Shown piece after piece: positions 26,587 to 34,220 of a stretch of 64,000 bases of DNA. The stretch is from NCBI GenBank assembly GCA_963701435.1, contig CAVPAL010000006.1, positions 248,001 through 312,000 on the forward strand, given 5' to 3'. The notes beneath the pieces are model-generated. The model was not told the origin of the DNA. It saw nothing but the letters and a program-made list of their open reading frames with translations, and made no database searches. A program made the translations under genes and the position numbers. Source of the stretch: JAACFF01 sp963701435. GTDB lineage: Bacteria > Chloroflexota > Anaerolineae > Promineifilales > Promineifilaceae. Position 1 is the first letter of the stretch. Each line of letters opens with the position of its first letter.

Positions 26587-27315
26587 TTAAATCGTTACCC
26601 GGTACTTGAAACGATCGCCCCGATAAGCAGCCCACAATAATTCGATGAGCGCACCGTCAACGGCCATTATCATACGTTCAATCGCCAAAATCGGATCGCC
26701 CGGTTTGGCGTTTAACTGCTCAATTTCGGGGCCGTTGGCTGAGGCGGCTTCAATGATGCGTTCGGCGCGGCTGTTTTCCATTTGGGGCAGATTACGCAGA
26801 TAGCGCAGTGACCCGCCCTGTATAAACGCATCCCGGTTAATATAGGGTTCAATCGATTTGGGGACATAAGCATAGTGATAGCCAATTGGTTCCCCATTCG
26901 CCAGCCGCAGCCGGTGGATGCGAAAAACGCGCTCTTCTTCCCCAATCTGCAACCGTTCACAGACGCCATCGGGTGGTTTGGTCCAATCTGCGCTAATTAA
27001 TTTCCAGCCGGGTTCAATGCCTTCTTGCGCCATATAACCTGTGGCGCCGGGCCGGACAGCGGGATCATGGGCAAATTTGGGCCGGGTCACAAATGTGCCG
27101 CGCCCGCGCTGGCGGGTGAGGCGACCTTCATTGGCCAGTTCACTGAGCGTCTGGCGCACGGTGGTGCGGCTGAGTCCGTAAGTGTCTTGCAACTCTTGTT
27201 CACTGGGGATCAGATCGCCGGTACGCCATTTCTCTCTTTCGATTTGGGCCAGCAGTATTTGTTTCAGTTGGAAGTAAAGTGGAATCGGTGATGAACGATC
27301 AATTGTCATGTCCAT
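26587..27315 (-). CDS. GntR-family transcriptional regulator, HutC subfamily
   Basis: About 242 residues. The winged-helix N-terminus has PLYFQLKQILLAQIE, then GDLIPSEQELQDTYGLSRTTVRQTLSELANEG and RGRGTFV, the full GntR signature. From about residue 90 a UTRA/chorismate-lyase-fold effector domain follows (IGYHYAYVP, AIERMIMAVDGALIELLWAAYRGDRFKY). HutC-type members sense small metabolites such as amino sugars or amino-acid breakdown products. I use ATG 27315; GTG 27327 is possible. A promoter with an overlapping palindrome lies just upstream. The likely targets are its own gene and the minus-strand genes 23.5-26 kb, by position only. Confidence 0.88.
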   Translation of the reverse strand: MDMTIDRSSPIPLYFQLKQILLAQIEREKWRTGDLIPSEQELQDTYGLSRTTVRQTLSELANEGRLTRQRGRGTFVTRPKFAHDPAVRPGATGYMAQEGIEPGWKLISADWTKPPDGVCERLQIGEEERVFRIHRLRLANGEPIGYHYAYVPKSIEPYINRDAFIQGGSLRYLRNLPQMENSRAERIIEAASANGPEIEQLNAKPGDPILAIERMIMAVDGALIELLWAAYRGDRFKYRVTI

Positions 27316-27332
27316 AGTTATGTACACCCAAA

Positions 27333-27379
27333 TGTTACAACATTATAACAATAGTACATATTCATATCCAGCTTGTCAA
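27333..27379 (-). promoter_or_regulatory. Promoter and operator of the GntR/HutC regulator
   Basis: On the minus strand, TTGACA (27379-27374), 17 bases, then TACTAT (27356-27351) form a near-consensus sigma-70 promoter. Directly downstream TGTTATAATGTTGTAACA (27350-27333) is a palindrome with a single mismatched pair, fitting the GT...AC half-sites of HutC-type operators. It overlaps the expected transcription start, so autorepression is likely. Confidence 0.7.
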
Positions 27380-27385
27380 ATGTTT

Positions 27386-27568
27386 AGGTAATTGGCAGAA
27401 AGTAATCAAAAATAAAGGTCATGGAAAATCTGCAAATTCCTCGAGGAAACCGCAGATTTCTAACGCATCTTATTTTCAAGAATTTTCTGCGGTTTACCTA
27501 AACTGAGCATGTAGATAATTCCCAGATTTTGTTTCGCAGGAATTCAATAACTTTCTGGGAATTACCTA
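27386..27568. repeat. Double-hairpin intergenic repeat, copy 3 plus a half unit
   Basis: A complete 114-bp unit (27386-27499) runs AGGTAATTGGCAG...CCTCGAGGAAACCGCAG...CTGCGGTTTACCT. It is followed by a half unit (27513-27568) with TAATTCCCAG...GTTTCGCAGGAATTC...CTGGGAATTACCT. The half unit matches the right halves at 31.3 and 32.6 kb. Confidence 0.85.
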
Positions 27569-27693
27569 TATTCCTTGTTCTCGATTCCAGATGAAATCCT
27601 ATGCTATTGTTGTATAATTATTTTCAACAAGGCACAGACAAAATGACTAACAACTACTGGCGACTAACCACCTAAAGACTCCTTGAGGCAACC

Positions 27694-27972
27694 ATGAAAA
27701 TAAATTTCTACGCGACTTTACGACAAATTACGCAACAGCGCATTGTGGAGTTTGATTTACCCCAGGACCCGACCGTGCATGAATTGGTTGAAATCATTGT
27801 GACGCGCTTTCCACCCATGCGGCGCGAACTCCTGAATGCTGAGGGGGAATTGTATCCGCATGTGCATGTTTTTGTGAACGGCCGTGACGCTCCCTACCTC
27901 ACTGATGGTTTGGACACAATTGTCAAACCACAAGACAAAATATCAATCTTTCCTGCCGTGGGTGGTGGTTAA
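27694..27972 (+). CDS. moaD: MoaD/ThiS-family sulfur carrier protein
   Basis: 92 residues with the ubiquitin-like beta-grasp of MoaD: MKINFYATLRQITQQ, then VHELVEIIVTRFP and DKISIFPAVGGG. The C-terminal Gly-Gly needed for thiocarboxylate formation is present (a GGG end). It would supply dithiolene sulfur for molybdopterin in the cytoplasm. It is four bases upstream of a small partner gene. The tungsten oxidoreductase gene next to it needs this cofactor, which fits the neighbourhood. GAGG lies 10 bases before the ATG. Confidence 0.88.
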   Translation: MKINFYATLRQITQQRIVEFDLPQDPTVHELVEIIVTRFPPMRRELLNAEGELYPHVHVFVNGRDAPYLTDGLDTIVKPQDKISIFPAVGGG

Positions 27973-27975
27973 CGT

Positions 27976-28233
27976 ATGGTTACGGTTGATAGAGAAATTC
28001 GGGGTATTCCGGTCTGGTTGATGGGCGTCTATCTGAAGGAGTTAGGCGCTATACAAGCTGAGGAAGGTGTGTTTCAGAGTCAAGGTTGGCGCGCCGAGGT
28101 TGAGCAAATTGCAGACTTTGCACTCGGCTCGCTGCGCATCGTGCAGATACGTTTACAAATGCAAGGCGAAGACGCAGTCATGGAGCGCGTGCAGGAGCGT
28201 CTGGAAATGAAGCTCTTGCGTGGCGGCGGATAA
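27976..28233 (+). CDS. Small protein paired with MoaD
   Basis: 85 residues, MVTVDREIRGIPVWLMGVYLKELGAIQAEEG and so on. The residues after position 40 alternate in a beta-alpha-beta fashion (LGSLRIVQIRLQMQGEDAVMERVQERLEMKL). It ends in RGGG, echoing the Gly-rich tail of its neighbour, though whether it is a carrier is not known. Its size and position resemble the extra domain (DUF1952-like) attached to some MoaD-related proteins; I hold that only as a possibility. It is translationally linked to moaD (three-base gap). Confidence 0.7.
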   Translation: MVTVDREIRGIPVWLMGVYLKELGAIQAEEGVFQSQGWRAEVEQIADFALGSLRIVQIRLQMQGEDAVMERVQERLEMKLLRGGG

Positions 28234-28335
28234 GGGATTAACCACAGAGAACCCAGATAGCACTGAGATTTATTTTAAAAACCCCTCAAACCGCTGAGAA
28301 AATTTCCTTGAGTAGAATTCGTTTGGTTTGGCAAC

Positions 28336-28371
28336 AAAAAACCCGCTCCTTCTTCCGGAAGCGGGTTTTTA
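28336..28371. terminator. Bidirectional intrinsic terminator between moaD unit and oxidoreductase gene
   Basis: AAAAAACCCGCT (28336-28347) pairs with AGCGGGTTTTT (28360-28370) around a 12-base loop, flanked by A-run and T-run. It lies between convergent genes and can stop both. Confidence 0.9.
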
Positions 28372-28399
28372 ATCCTACAAAGAAAGCGTATCTTCTATG

Positions 28400-28466
28400 C
28401 TGGAGTCCGGCGAATTCAAGACCAGGTCTCCCTGGTAAAATAAAAAACGCCAGTGTCCAGTTCTGT
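28400..28466 (-). repeat. Dispersed inverted-repeat element (ACTGGACACT family), copy 2
   Basis: As reverse complement it reads ACAGAACTGGACACTGGCG with a T-run, then a short internal hairpin CCAGG-GAGA-CCTGG, then GGTCTTGAATTCGCCGGACT. The two ends match those of 10784-10904, but the internal hairpin is different and shorter. It starts three bases after the stop of the oxidoreductase gene. Confidence 0.6.
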
Positions 28467-28468
28467 GT

Positions 28469-30289
28469 TTAAAGAATGCCCATTTTCTTCAATTTTGCTT
28501 CGGGCACAACGCCATTTTCCCATTCACGCGCAGTGTAATATTCTTCCAGCATCAAGTCTAATTCACAGACATGGCCTTCAGAACCGGGCATCGTTGATGG
28601 CTCATCGGTGAAGCGCTTGGGCAAATAGTCGCTGCCTTCCCGGAAGCCGGCCAGGTTGTTGTAATAACGTTCCAGGTTATAGATGCGTTCGCCTGTCTCC
28701 AAAACATCATCAACCGTGAATTCATCCAGGCCTACAAAAGCGGCATATTGGGCGGCATACTCTTCGGCGCCTTCTGCAAATGCGCTGAACTTGCACAAAT
28801 CAAGGCTGTCGGAGAATGCATGCAAATCTTGCAGCAATTTAGTCAATTCACCTTTGCCCTTCCACTCTAATGGGTCGGCGGTGAGGGCGATGGTGCCTAA
28901 TTCAACAGCCGGGGTATAGGCGCGCAGATGGCACGCGCCGCGATTGCTGGTGGCGTAGGCGATGCCCATGCCTTTCAAGCCGCGCGGATCATAAGCCGGG
29001 ATGCCCTGACCCTTCACCGACATCGCTATTTCCGGATGACCGAAATATAGAGCGGTCGGTTCAACGCCGTCTGCCAACACATTGCCGATGCCTTCACGGT
29101 AAGCAACTTTGTCAATCAGGTCGATCATGCCCATGTAGTCGCCTGCCTCCAGACCGCCATCTCCATTGGTGTATCCCTGGCTTGAGGCTTCGACATAAGT
29201 TGCCAGCACATCGCCGATTTCAATGGCGTCCATGCCATAATTGTTAGCCAAATGGATCATTTTGGCGACTGAAGCGACATTGTCATTGCCACAGTTTGCG
29301 CCCAATGCCCAAGCCGGTTCATATTCCAGACTTTCCATTTGCAGCCCGGCGAATTCGCCGTCGTGGATGCGCACTTCTTTCTTGCAGGCGACAGGACAAG
29401 CATGGCAGGTGGGATCGTTGACCAGGTAATTGTCGTTGACATATTCACCCGCGATTAGTTCGCCTTTTTCGCCGAAGGAGGTAAGACGGCCGTTTAAAGT
29501 CGGCAAGGCGCCCATGCTGTTGGTGATATTCATCAACACATTCGTGCCATAGACCGATAAACCACCTTTGCGCGGGCTGGTGATGTTGCCTTCATCCATG
29601 ATGGTGGCCAGGGCGCGCTGCTGCGCCGGTTTAAATGCTGCAGCGTTTGTCGGTTTTGGCATCTTCTTTTTGGCCTTAATCACGACTGCCTTTAGATTTT
29701 TGCTGCCGCCGACACAGCCGGTACCGCCGCGACCGCTGGCGCGATCATCTTCATTGAGCCAACAGCCATAGTTGACCAGGTTTTCGCCAGCCGGGCCGAT
29801 GGCGATCACGGTTAAATCTTTCTTGCCATATTTGTTTTGCAGGGTGCGAATGGTTGTATGCACACCTTTGCCCCACAAATCGGAGGCGTCGCGTAATTCC
29901 AAGGCGCCGTTTTCAATGTAGGCATAAACTGGTTTTTCAGCTTTGCCTTTGAATAAAAGTCCATCGAAGCCTGCCCAACGCAGACGCGCCGCCGACCACC
30001 CGCCTTGATGGCTGTCGGTCACGGTGCCGGTTAGCGGCGACTTGGTGACAATTGCCATACGTCCGCTCATATTGGCGGCGGAACCCGTAAGGGGTCCGTT
30101 CATGAAGCACAACAGGTTGTCCGGCGAAAGCGGATCAACTTCGGGGCCGTTTTCCAACATATAACGCACACCTAGCCCGCGCGCGCCGATATATTTGCGC
30201 GCCCACTCTTCCGGAATGCCCTTATACTCAACTGTACCTGCGCTCAAATCTACATGAGCCATTCTGTTTTCGTATCCATTTAACGCCAT
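28469..30289 (-). CDS. aor: Tungsten-containing aldehyde:ferredoxin oxidoreductase
   Basis: About 606 residues, full length for the family. N-terminal tungstopterin-binding domain: VDLSAGTVEYKGIPEEWARKYIGARGLGVRYML, GPLTGSAANMSGRMAIVTKSPLTG and SGRGGTGCVGGSKNLKAVV. The 4Fe-4S cluster ligands are CHACPVACKK, with a fourth Cys in LDLCKFSAFA. RGACHLRAYT lies near the substrate site. The enzyme oxidises aldehydes to acids with ferredoxin, in the cytoplasm, and is oxygen-sensitive. The ATG at 30289 has GGAG 8 bases upstream; earlier ATGs are too close to it. Upstream in the same orientation is the protoglobin-MoaD gene, and nearby are tungstate uptake genes, all consistent with a tungsten enzyme rather than molybdenum. 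Confidence 0.92.
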   Translation of the reverse strand: MALNGYENRMAHVDLSAGTVEYKGIPEEWARKYIGARGLGVRYMLENGPEVDPLSPDNLLCFMNGPLTGSAANMSGRMAIVTKSPLTGTVTDSHQGGWSAARLRWAGFDGLLFKGKAEKPVYAYIENGALELRDASDLWGKGVHTTIRTLQNKYGKKDLTVIAIGPAGENLVNYGCWLNEDDRASGRGGTGCVGGSKNLKAVVIKAKKKMPKPTNAAAFKPAQQRALATIMDEGNITSPRKGGLSVYGTNVLMNITNSMGALPTLNGRLTSFGEKGELIAGEYVNDNYLVNDPTCHACPVACKKEVRIHDGEFAGLQMESLEYEPAWALGANCGNDNVASVAKMIHLANNYGMDAIEIGDVLATYVEASSQGYTNGDGGLEAGDYMGMIDLIDKVAYREGIGNVLADGVEPTALYFGHPEIAMSVKGQGIPAYDPRGLKGMGIAYATSNRGACHLRAYTPAVELGTIALTADPLEWKGKGELTKLLQDLHAFSDSLDLCKFSAFAEGAEEYAAQYAAFVGLDEFTVDDVLETGERIYNLERYYNNLAGFREGSDYLPKRFTDEPSTMPGSEGHVCELDLMLEEYYTAREWENGVVPEAKLKKMGIL

Positions 30290-30438
30290 AGCCATTTCTC
30301 CTTTTTTCGCAGTTATTTTAATAAACGATATCATGCTCGTTTGGAAGGTTTGTCTTTAGTTAATGGTTGTAAAAAATCACCTCCTGCATTTTGATTTTGC
30401 GTTGAAATCGCGACAATCATTCTGCTGAAATTCAGGCA

Positions 30439-31332
30439 TCAGCGTCCGGGCGGAAAAACTGAGATCTTGTCGCCGACTTGCAATTGTGTGTCAAACCCGC
30501 CGTTGAAAGACAAATTATGGCCGTTTATCAACAGCCGCCACCCCTTTTTGGGCGTGTAGGCCGGGAAAGGCACAAGCCAGAGCGAATCCGGCGCCTCTTC
30601 TGAACGCCAGATCAGGTCTAGCGCATCCTGACGGATTTGTGGGTAGTAACTGAAAAACTTACGCATCAGGTCTTTAGCGGTTGCCCCCTTGCCTACACGG
30701 GCAACCATAGTTTGACGACCTGCCATATGGCGCAAACGGCCGTATAGTGTTATCTCAATCGCCAATTCGCCGCTGTCAAACTCGCGCGCTATTTCATAGC
30801 CTAACTGCATCAGGTGCAGTTGCGCCATTAAATATTTATTCCACCCGGCGGACGCACCGGCAATCACGGTCGCAGGCAAGTTGGCGTCTTGCATATATTG
30901 GGAAAAAGCGGCGTTGACCAGCCCAATGGAGCCGGTGACATAAGCGGGCGGGGTGTGAATCTGGCGCGGCCCGTGGCCGGCGTGAAACTTGCCGGCGCGG
31001 AAGAGATAATAGGCAAACTCGTCACTGGTGTCCATTCCCAGCGTGCGCGCAATCCAGACGGCAAAAAAGCGCCGGCGTTCTGCCAGGTGTTCTTCATCTG
31101 CGCCCATTTCCCAGCCCAGGATAGCGGCCGTTTCCGGGACCGACAGCAAATAATTATAGGTGCCAATCACCAATTCAGGCGCGCGCGCCAATAAGGTTTC
31201 CGTCGTTTGAATCATGACGCTGCGGTCGCTGCTGTTGAACTGCACAAACTTGAGCATACGCCGCCATTCATCAGCCGGGTCAGGGGCTAGATTTTGGAGT
31301 TCCAGTTTTTGTGAAACGGTTATTGTTTCCAT
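30439..31332 (-). CDS. Protoglobin-MoaD fusion protein
   Basis: 297 residues in two domains. Residues about 38-185 are an all-helical protoglobin/globin-sensor domain: TLLARAPELVIGTYNYLLSVPETAAILGWE, ERRRFFAVWIARTLG, and FRAGKFHAGHGPRQIHTPPAYV, with His117 as the likely proximal haem ligand. Residues about 191-297 are a MoaD/ThiS ubiquitin-like domain (IEITLYGRLRHMAGRQ, VGDKISVFPPGR). The C-terminus is Gly-Arg, not the Gly-Gly required for sulfur transfer, unless it is processed. It lies 149 bases upstream of the aldehyde oxidoreductase in the same direction. A role linking oxygen, NO or redox state to cofactor supply or to protection of the tungsten enzyme is inference. I know of no characterised protein with this layout. 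Confidence 0.82.
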   Translation of the reverse strand: METITVSQKLELQNLAPDPADEWRRMLKFVQFNSSDRSVMIQTTETLLARAPELVIGTYNYLLSVPETAAILGWEMGADEEHLAERRRFFAVWIARTLGMDTSDEFAYYLFRAGKFHAGHGPRQIHTPPAYVTGSIGLVNAAFSQYMQDANLPATVIAGASAGWNKYLMAQLHLMQLGYEIAREFDSGELAIEITLYGRLRHMAGRQTMVARVGKGATAKDLMRKFFSYYPQIRQDALDLIWRSEEAPDSLWLVPFPAYTPKKGWRLLINGHNLSFNGGFDTQLQVGDKISVFPPGR

Positions 31333-31334
31333 TA

Positions 31335-31376
31335 TTTCGTTTCGCAGGAATTCAAAAAACTCTCTGGGAATTACCT
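31335..31376. repeat. Half unit of the double-hairpin repeat
   Basis: TTTCGTTTCGCAGGAATTCAAAAAACTCTCTGGGAATTACCT, broken here as its key parts GTTTCGCAGGAATTC and CTGGGAATTACCT, matches the right half of the units at 27.5 and 32.6 kb. It directly abuts the start codon of the protoglobin-MoaD gene. Confidence 0.7.
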
Positions 31377-31395
31377 ATACGCAGTATACCACATT

Positions 31396-31411
31396 GTTAA
31401 CTTGAGTTAAC
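31396..31411. promoter_or_regulatory. Palindromic operator between divergent tungsten operons
   Basis: GTTAACT-TG-AGTTAAC: perfect 7-bp arms around a 2-base centre, in the 134-bp gap between the protoglobin-MoaD/aor genes (minus) and the regulator/tupABC genes (plus). The winged-helix protein encoded at 31467 is the natural candidate to bind it. A sequence TTGTGATAACAT follows at about 31419. Confidence 0.65.
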
Positions 31412-31466
31412 TTTTAAATTGTGATAACATATTTTTTACTGCTAAAAAAAATTTTAGCGTCAATTC

Positions 31467-32522
31467 ATGCATAAAACTTGGCAAAATCTTCGCACAAAGA
31501 ATGACGGACGCGCCGCTTTGTTTATGAGACCAATCACCCAAATCCAGGCTTTTGACGCCATCAAACTGCTCAGCGACCCACGCCGCATGGCCGTGCTGCG
31601 TTTGTTGATGAGTGGCAAGGCCACGCTTTCCCAATTGAGTAAATCGTTGGGATCCTATCCGGCAAAAACGCGCCATCACGTCAAACAACTAGAACTGACC
31701 GGCTTGATTAACCTGGTTGAAACGCGCGTGGTCGGTGGGCATGTTGAAAAATATTATCAGGCCAGCGCACAGGCGTTTTTGATCAATCTGGCCGTGCTGC
31801 CGCAGCCGCCTTCAGGAGAAATGATTGTTGCTTCCGGCAGCCACGATCTCGCATTGGAACTGCTTGCCCAACACATGCAGACGAACCGCCGCGTGCCGGA
31901 TATGTATGCCCTGCCGGTTGGCAGCCTGGATGGTTTGATTGCGCTGCGCCAGGGCGTTTGCCAGATTGCCGGGGCGCACTTGATTGAAGCCGATGGAAAC
32001 GATTTTAATTGTTCAACAGTGCGCCATTTGTTTCCGGGACAGCCTATGCAGCTGCTGACGCTGGCTTATCGCGAACAGGGTTTGATTTTGCCGCCCGGCA
32101 ATCCGCTTCAGATTAACTCCCTGGCCGATCTGGCGCGCGCAGATGTGTGCTTTGTTAACCGCGCGCGCGGCACAGGCACGCGCTTATGGTTGGATCAACA
32201 ACTAGAACGCCTGGGGGTGGAAACGGCCGTAATCGAGGGCTATGACACAAGCGCCGCCACGCACCACGAAGTTGCGCAAGCCGTGGCTACCGGTGAGGCT
32301 GATGTGGGCTTGGGGGTTTTGGCGGCAGCGCGCCGGCAGGGATTGGACTTTATACCGCTTTTCCAGGAACGGTATGATCTGGTGCTGAGCGCTGCGACGA
32401 CTCAGGATGATTTGCTGCTGCCGCTGTTGGAATATTTACAAACGGCCGTTTTCCGCCAGAATGTTGCCGCCCTGGACGGTTATGATGCAACTCGCACGGG
32501 GGAAATGCGGGAAGTTCGGTAA
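31467..32522 (+). CDS. ModE-like regulator: winged-helix domain plus periplasmic-binding-protein-type ligand domain
   Basis: 351 residues. Residues about 20-105 are an ArsR-type winged helix (AIKLLSDPRRMAVLRLLMSGKATLSQLSKSL, AKTRHHVKQLELTGLI). Residues about 120-340 are a type 2 binding-protein fold like that of MopI/YvgK-type regulators (LPVGSLDGLIALRQGVCQIAGAHLIEADG; NRARGTGTRLWLDQQL; VATGEADVGLGVLAAA). Such proteins bind molybdate, tungstate or molybdopterin and control oxyanion uptake. Adjacent tupABC points to tungstate. A later ATG (31524) is possible; neither has a good Shine-Dalgarno. Its stop codon TAA is contributed by the first bases of a double-hairpin repeat (GGTAAACCGCG). Confidence 0.85.
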   Translation: MHKTWQNLRTKNDGRAALFMRPITQIQAFDAIKLLSDPRRMAVLRLLMSGKATLSQLSKSLGSYPAKTRHHVKQLELTGLINLVETRVVGGHVEKYYQASAQAFLINLAVLPQPPSGEMIVASGSHDLALELLAQHMQTNRRVPDMYALPVGSLDGLIALRQGVCQIAGAHLIEADGNDFNCSTVRHLFPGQPMQLLTLAYREQGLILPPGNPLQINSLADLARADVCFVNRARGTGTRLWLDQQLERLGVETAVIEGYDTSAATHHEVAQAVATGEADVGLGVLAAARRQGLDFIPLFQERYDLVLSAATTQDDLLLPLLEYLQTAVFRQNVAALDGYDATRTGEMREVR

Positions 32523-32628
32523 ACCGCGAAAAATCTTTTGCAATAAACAGCACGCAAATTCGCGGTTTCCTTGCGGAATTCCCGGATTTCGTTTCGCAGG
32601 AATTCAAAAAACTTTCTGGGAATTACCT
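32518..32628. repeat. Double-hairpin intergenic repeat, copy 4
   Basis: GGTAAACCGCG...CGCGGTTTCCTTGCGGAATTCCCGGA...GTTTCGCAGGAATTC...CTGGGAATTACCT. The first hairpin uses ACCGCG instead of ACCGCAG, with matching change in both arms. It provides the stop of the preceding gene and sits 23 bases before tupA. Confidence 0.85.
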
Positions 32629-32651
32629 GAAGCCTGATAAGGAAAGGAGAA

Positions 32652-33519
32652 ATGTTTACGAAAAGAATTTTTATTAGCAGTTTGATTGTATTTGTTCTGG
32701 CGCTGGCGGCGTGCAGCAGCCAGCCGGCCGAGCCGGAAGTTTTGCGCTTGGCGACAACTACCAGCACCGAAAATTCCGGCTTGTTAGCAGACATATTGCC
32801 CGCATTTGAAGCCGCCAACAACGCGCGCGTGGATGTGGTGGCGGTCGGCACCGGCCAGGCCATTGCGCTGGGTGAAGCGGGCGACGCCGACGTCATTCTG
32901 GTGCATGCGCGCAGTCGTGAGGATAAATTTGTGGCGGATGGTCACGGAACCGCCCGCGCCGACGTTATGTACAATGACTTTATTCTCGTTGGGCCGCGAG
33001 ACAGATCCTGCAGGAATTCAAGGCATGACGCTGGCCTCGAATGCGCTGGCCGCTATTGCGGCGGCGGAAGCCCCCTTTGCGTCGCGCGGCGATGACAGCG
33101 GCACCCATTCGAAAGAGCTAGCATTGTGGGAAACTGCCGGTATTACGCCAGACCCGGCCAGCGACTGGTATTCATCTCTGGGGCAGGGCATGGGAGCGAC
33201 GCTTAACTTTGCCAACGAAACGGGGGCCTATACGATGACCGACCGCGGCACGTACCTGGCGCAAATGGAAAATTTGCCCGATCTGGTGGTGCTGGTTGGG
33301 GGTGATTCAATCGATGAAAACGGCGATCCGGCGCTTTATAATCCCTATGGCGTCATTCCTGTGAATCCGGACAAAGGCGGTATCAACACGGAATTAGCCG
33401 GGGCATTTGTAACCTGGTTAACGTCGATTGAAACGCAGGCGAAAATTGGCGAGTTTGGCAAAGATCAATTTGGCCAACCCCTGTTTTATCCTGATTCAGA
33501 GGCCTGGAACGCACAGTAA
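32652..33519 (+). pseudogene. tupA: Tungstate-binding lipoprotein TupA, single frameshift
   Basis: Frame one (32652-33005) starts with GGAGAA before the ATG, a lipoprotein signal ending LALAAC, and LRLATTTSTENSGLLADILPAFE, the tungstate-binding TTTS motif of TupA. It continues VAVGTGQAIALGEAGDADV to YNDFILVGPRD. There the sequence reads GAC-A-GATCCTGCA, and one extra A moves the rest (DPAGIQGMTLASN..., SRGDDSGTHSKELALWE, ending PLFYPDSEAWNAQ) into the next frame, to 33519. Without the A the protein would be a normal 288 residues. Given intact tupB and tupC, this is either a very recent mutation or an assembly indel. The protein binds tungstate outside the membrane for import. Confidence 0.85.
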
Positions 33520-34220
33520 TGGAAACATTATTGCAAGCCCTCAGCGATGCTTTGGGCTTGCTTTTTTCCTTTGATGCGGAACTATGGCAAATTGTTGCGC
33601 TGACGCTGCGCGTGACGGGCATCGCGCTGCTGCTGGCTATTTTGATTGGGCTGCCCCTGGGCGCGGCGCTCGGTTTGCGGCAGCAGGTTCCGCTGGGCGG
33701 TTGTTTAACGCCCGTGATTTATACCGGCATGGGGCTGCCGCCGGTGGTTGTGGGCCTGACGGTGTATGTGCTGCTCTCAAACCAGGGCATTTTCGGTCAA
33801 CTGCGCTGGCTTTTTACGCCGCGCGCCATGGTTGTGGCGCAGACGATCATTGCGCTGCCGCTGATGGTCGGGTTGACGTTAACGGCCGTTCAATCCATAG
33901 ATCCAACCTTGCGCCTGCAGGTGCGCGCTTTGGGCGCGACGCGCCGGCAGTTAGCCTGGGCGGTACTCAGCGAGGCGCGCCTTGGCGTGCTGGCGGCGGT
34001 TGTGGCGGCGTTCGGCAGCATCATTTCTGAAGTCGGCGCGGTGATGCTGGTGGGCGGCAATATTGCCCATGAGACGCGCACGCTGACCACGGCGATTGTT
34101 TTAGAAACCCGCAAAGGAAACTTTGCGCTGGCGCTGGCGCTGGGTTTTATTTTGCTGATGCTGGCGTTTGCCGCTAATTTTTTGATGTTTCATTTGGAAC
34201 GCAGAGGTACAGGCCGGTGA
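33519..34220 (+). CDS. tupB: Tungstate ABC transporter permease
   Basis: 233 residues. About five membrane segments; AVQSIDPTLRLQVRALGATRRQLAWAVLSEAR is the EAA coupling loop, and AAFGSIISEVGAVMLVGGNIAHETRTLTTAIVLETRKGNF is the highly conserved end of TupB-type permeases. The ATG overlaps the last base of the tupA stop, and the gene overlaps tupC by four bases. It forms a homodimeric channel in the cytoplasmic membrane. Confidence 0.92.
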   Translation: METLLQALSDALGLLFSFDAELWQIVALTLRVTGIALLLAILIGLPLGAALGLRQQVPLGGCLTPVIYTGMGLPPVVVGLTVYVLLSNQGIFGQLRWLFTPRAMVVAQTIIALPLMVGLTLTAVQSIDPTLRLQVRALGATRRQLAWAVLSEARLGVLAAVVAAFGSIISEVGAVMLVGGNIAHETRTLTTAIVLETRKGNFALALALGFILLMLAFAANFLMFHLERRGTGR

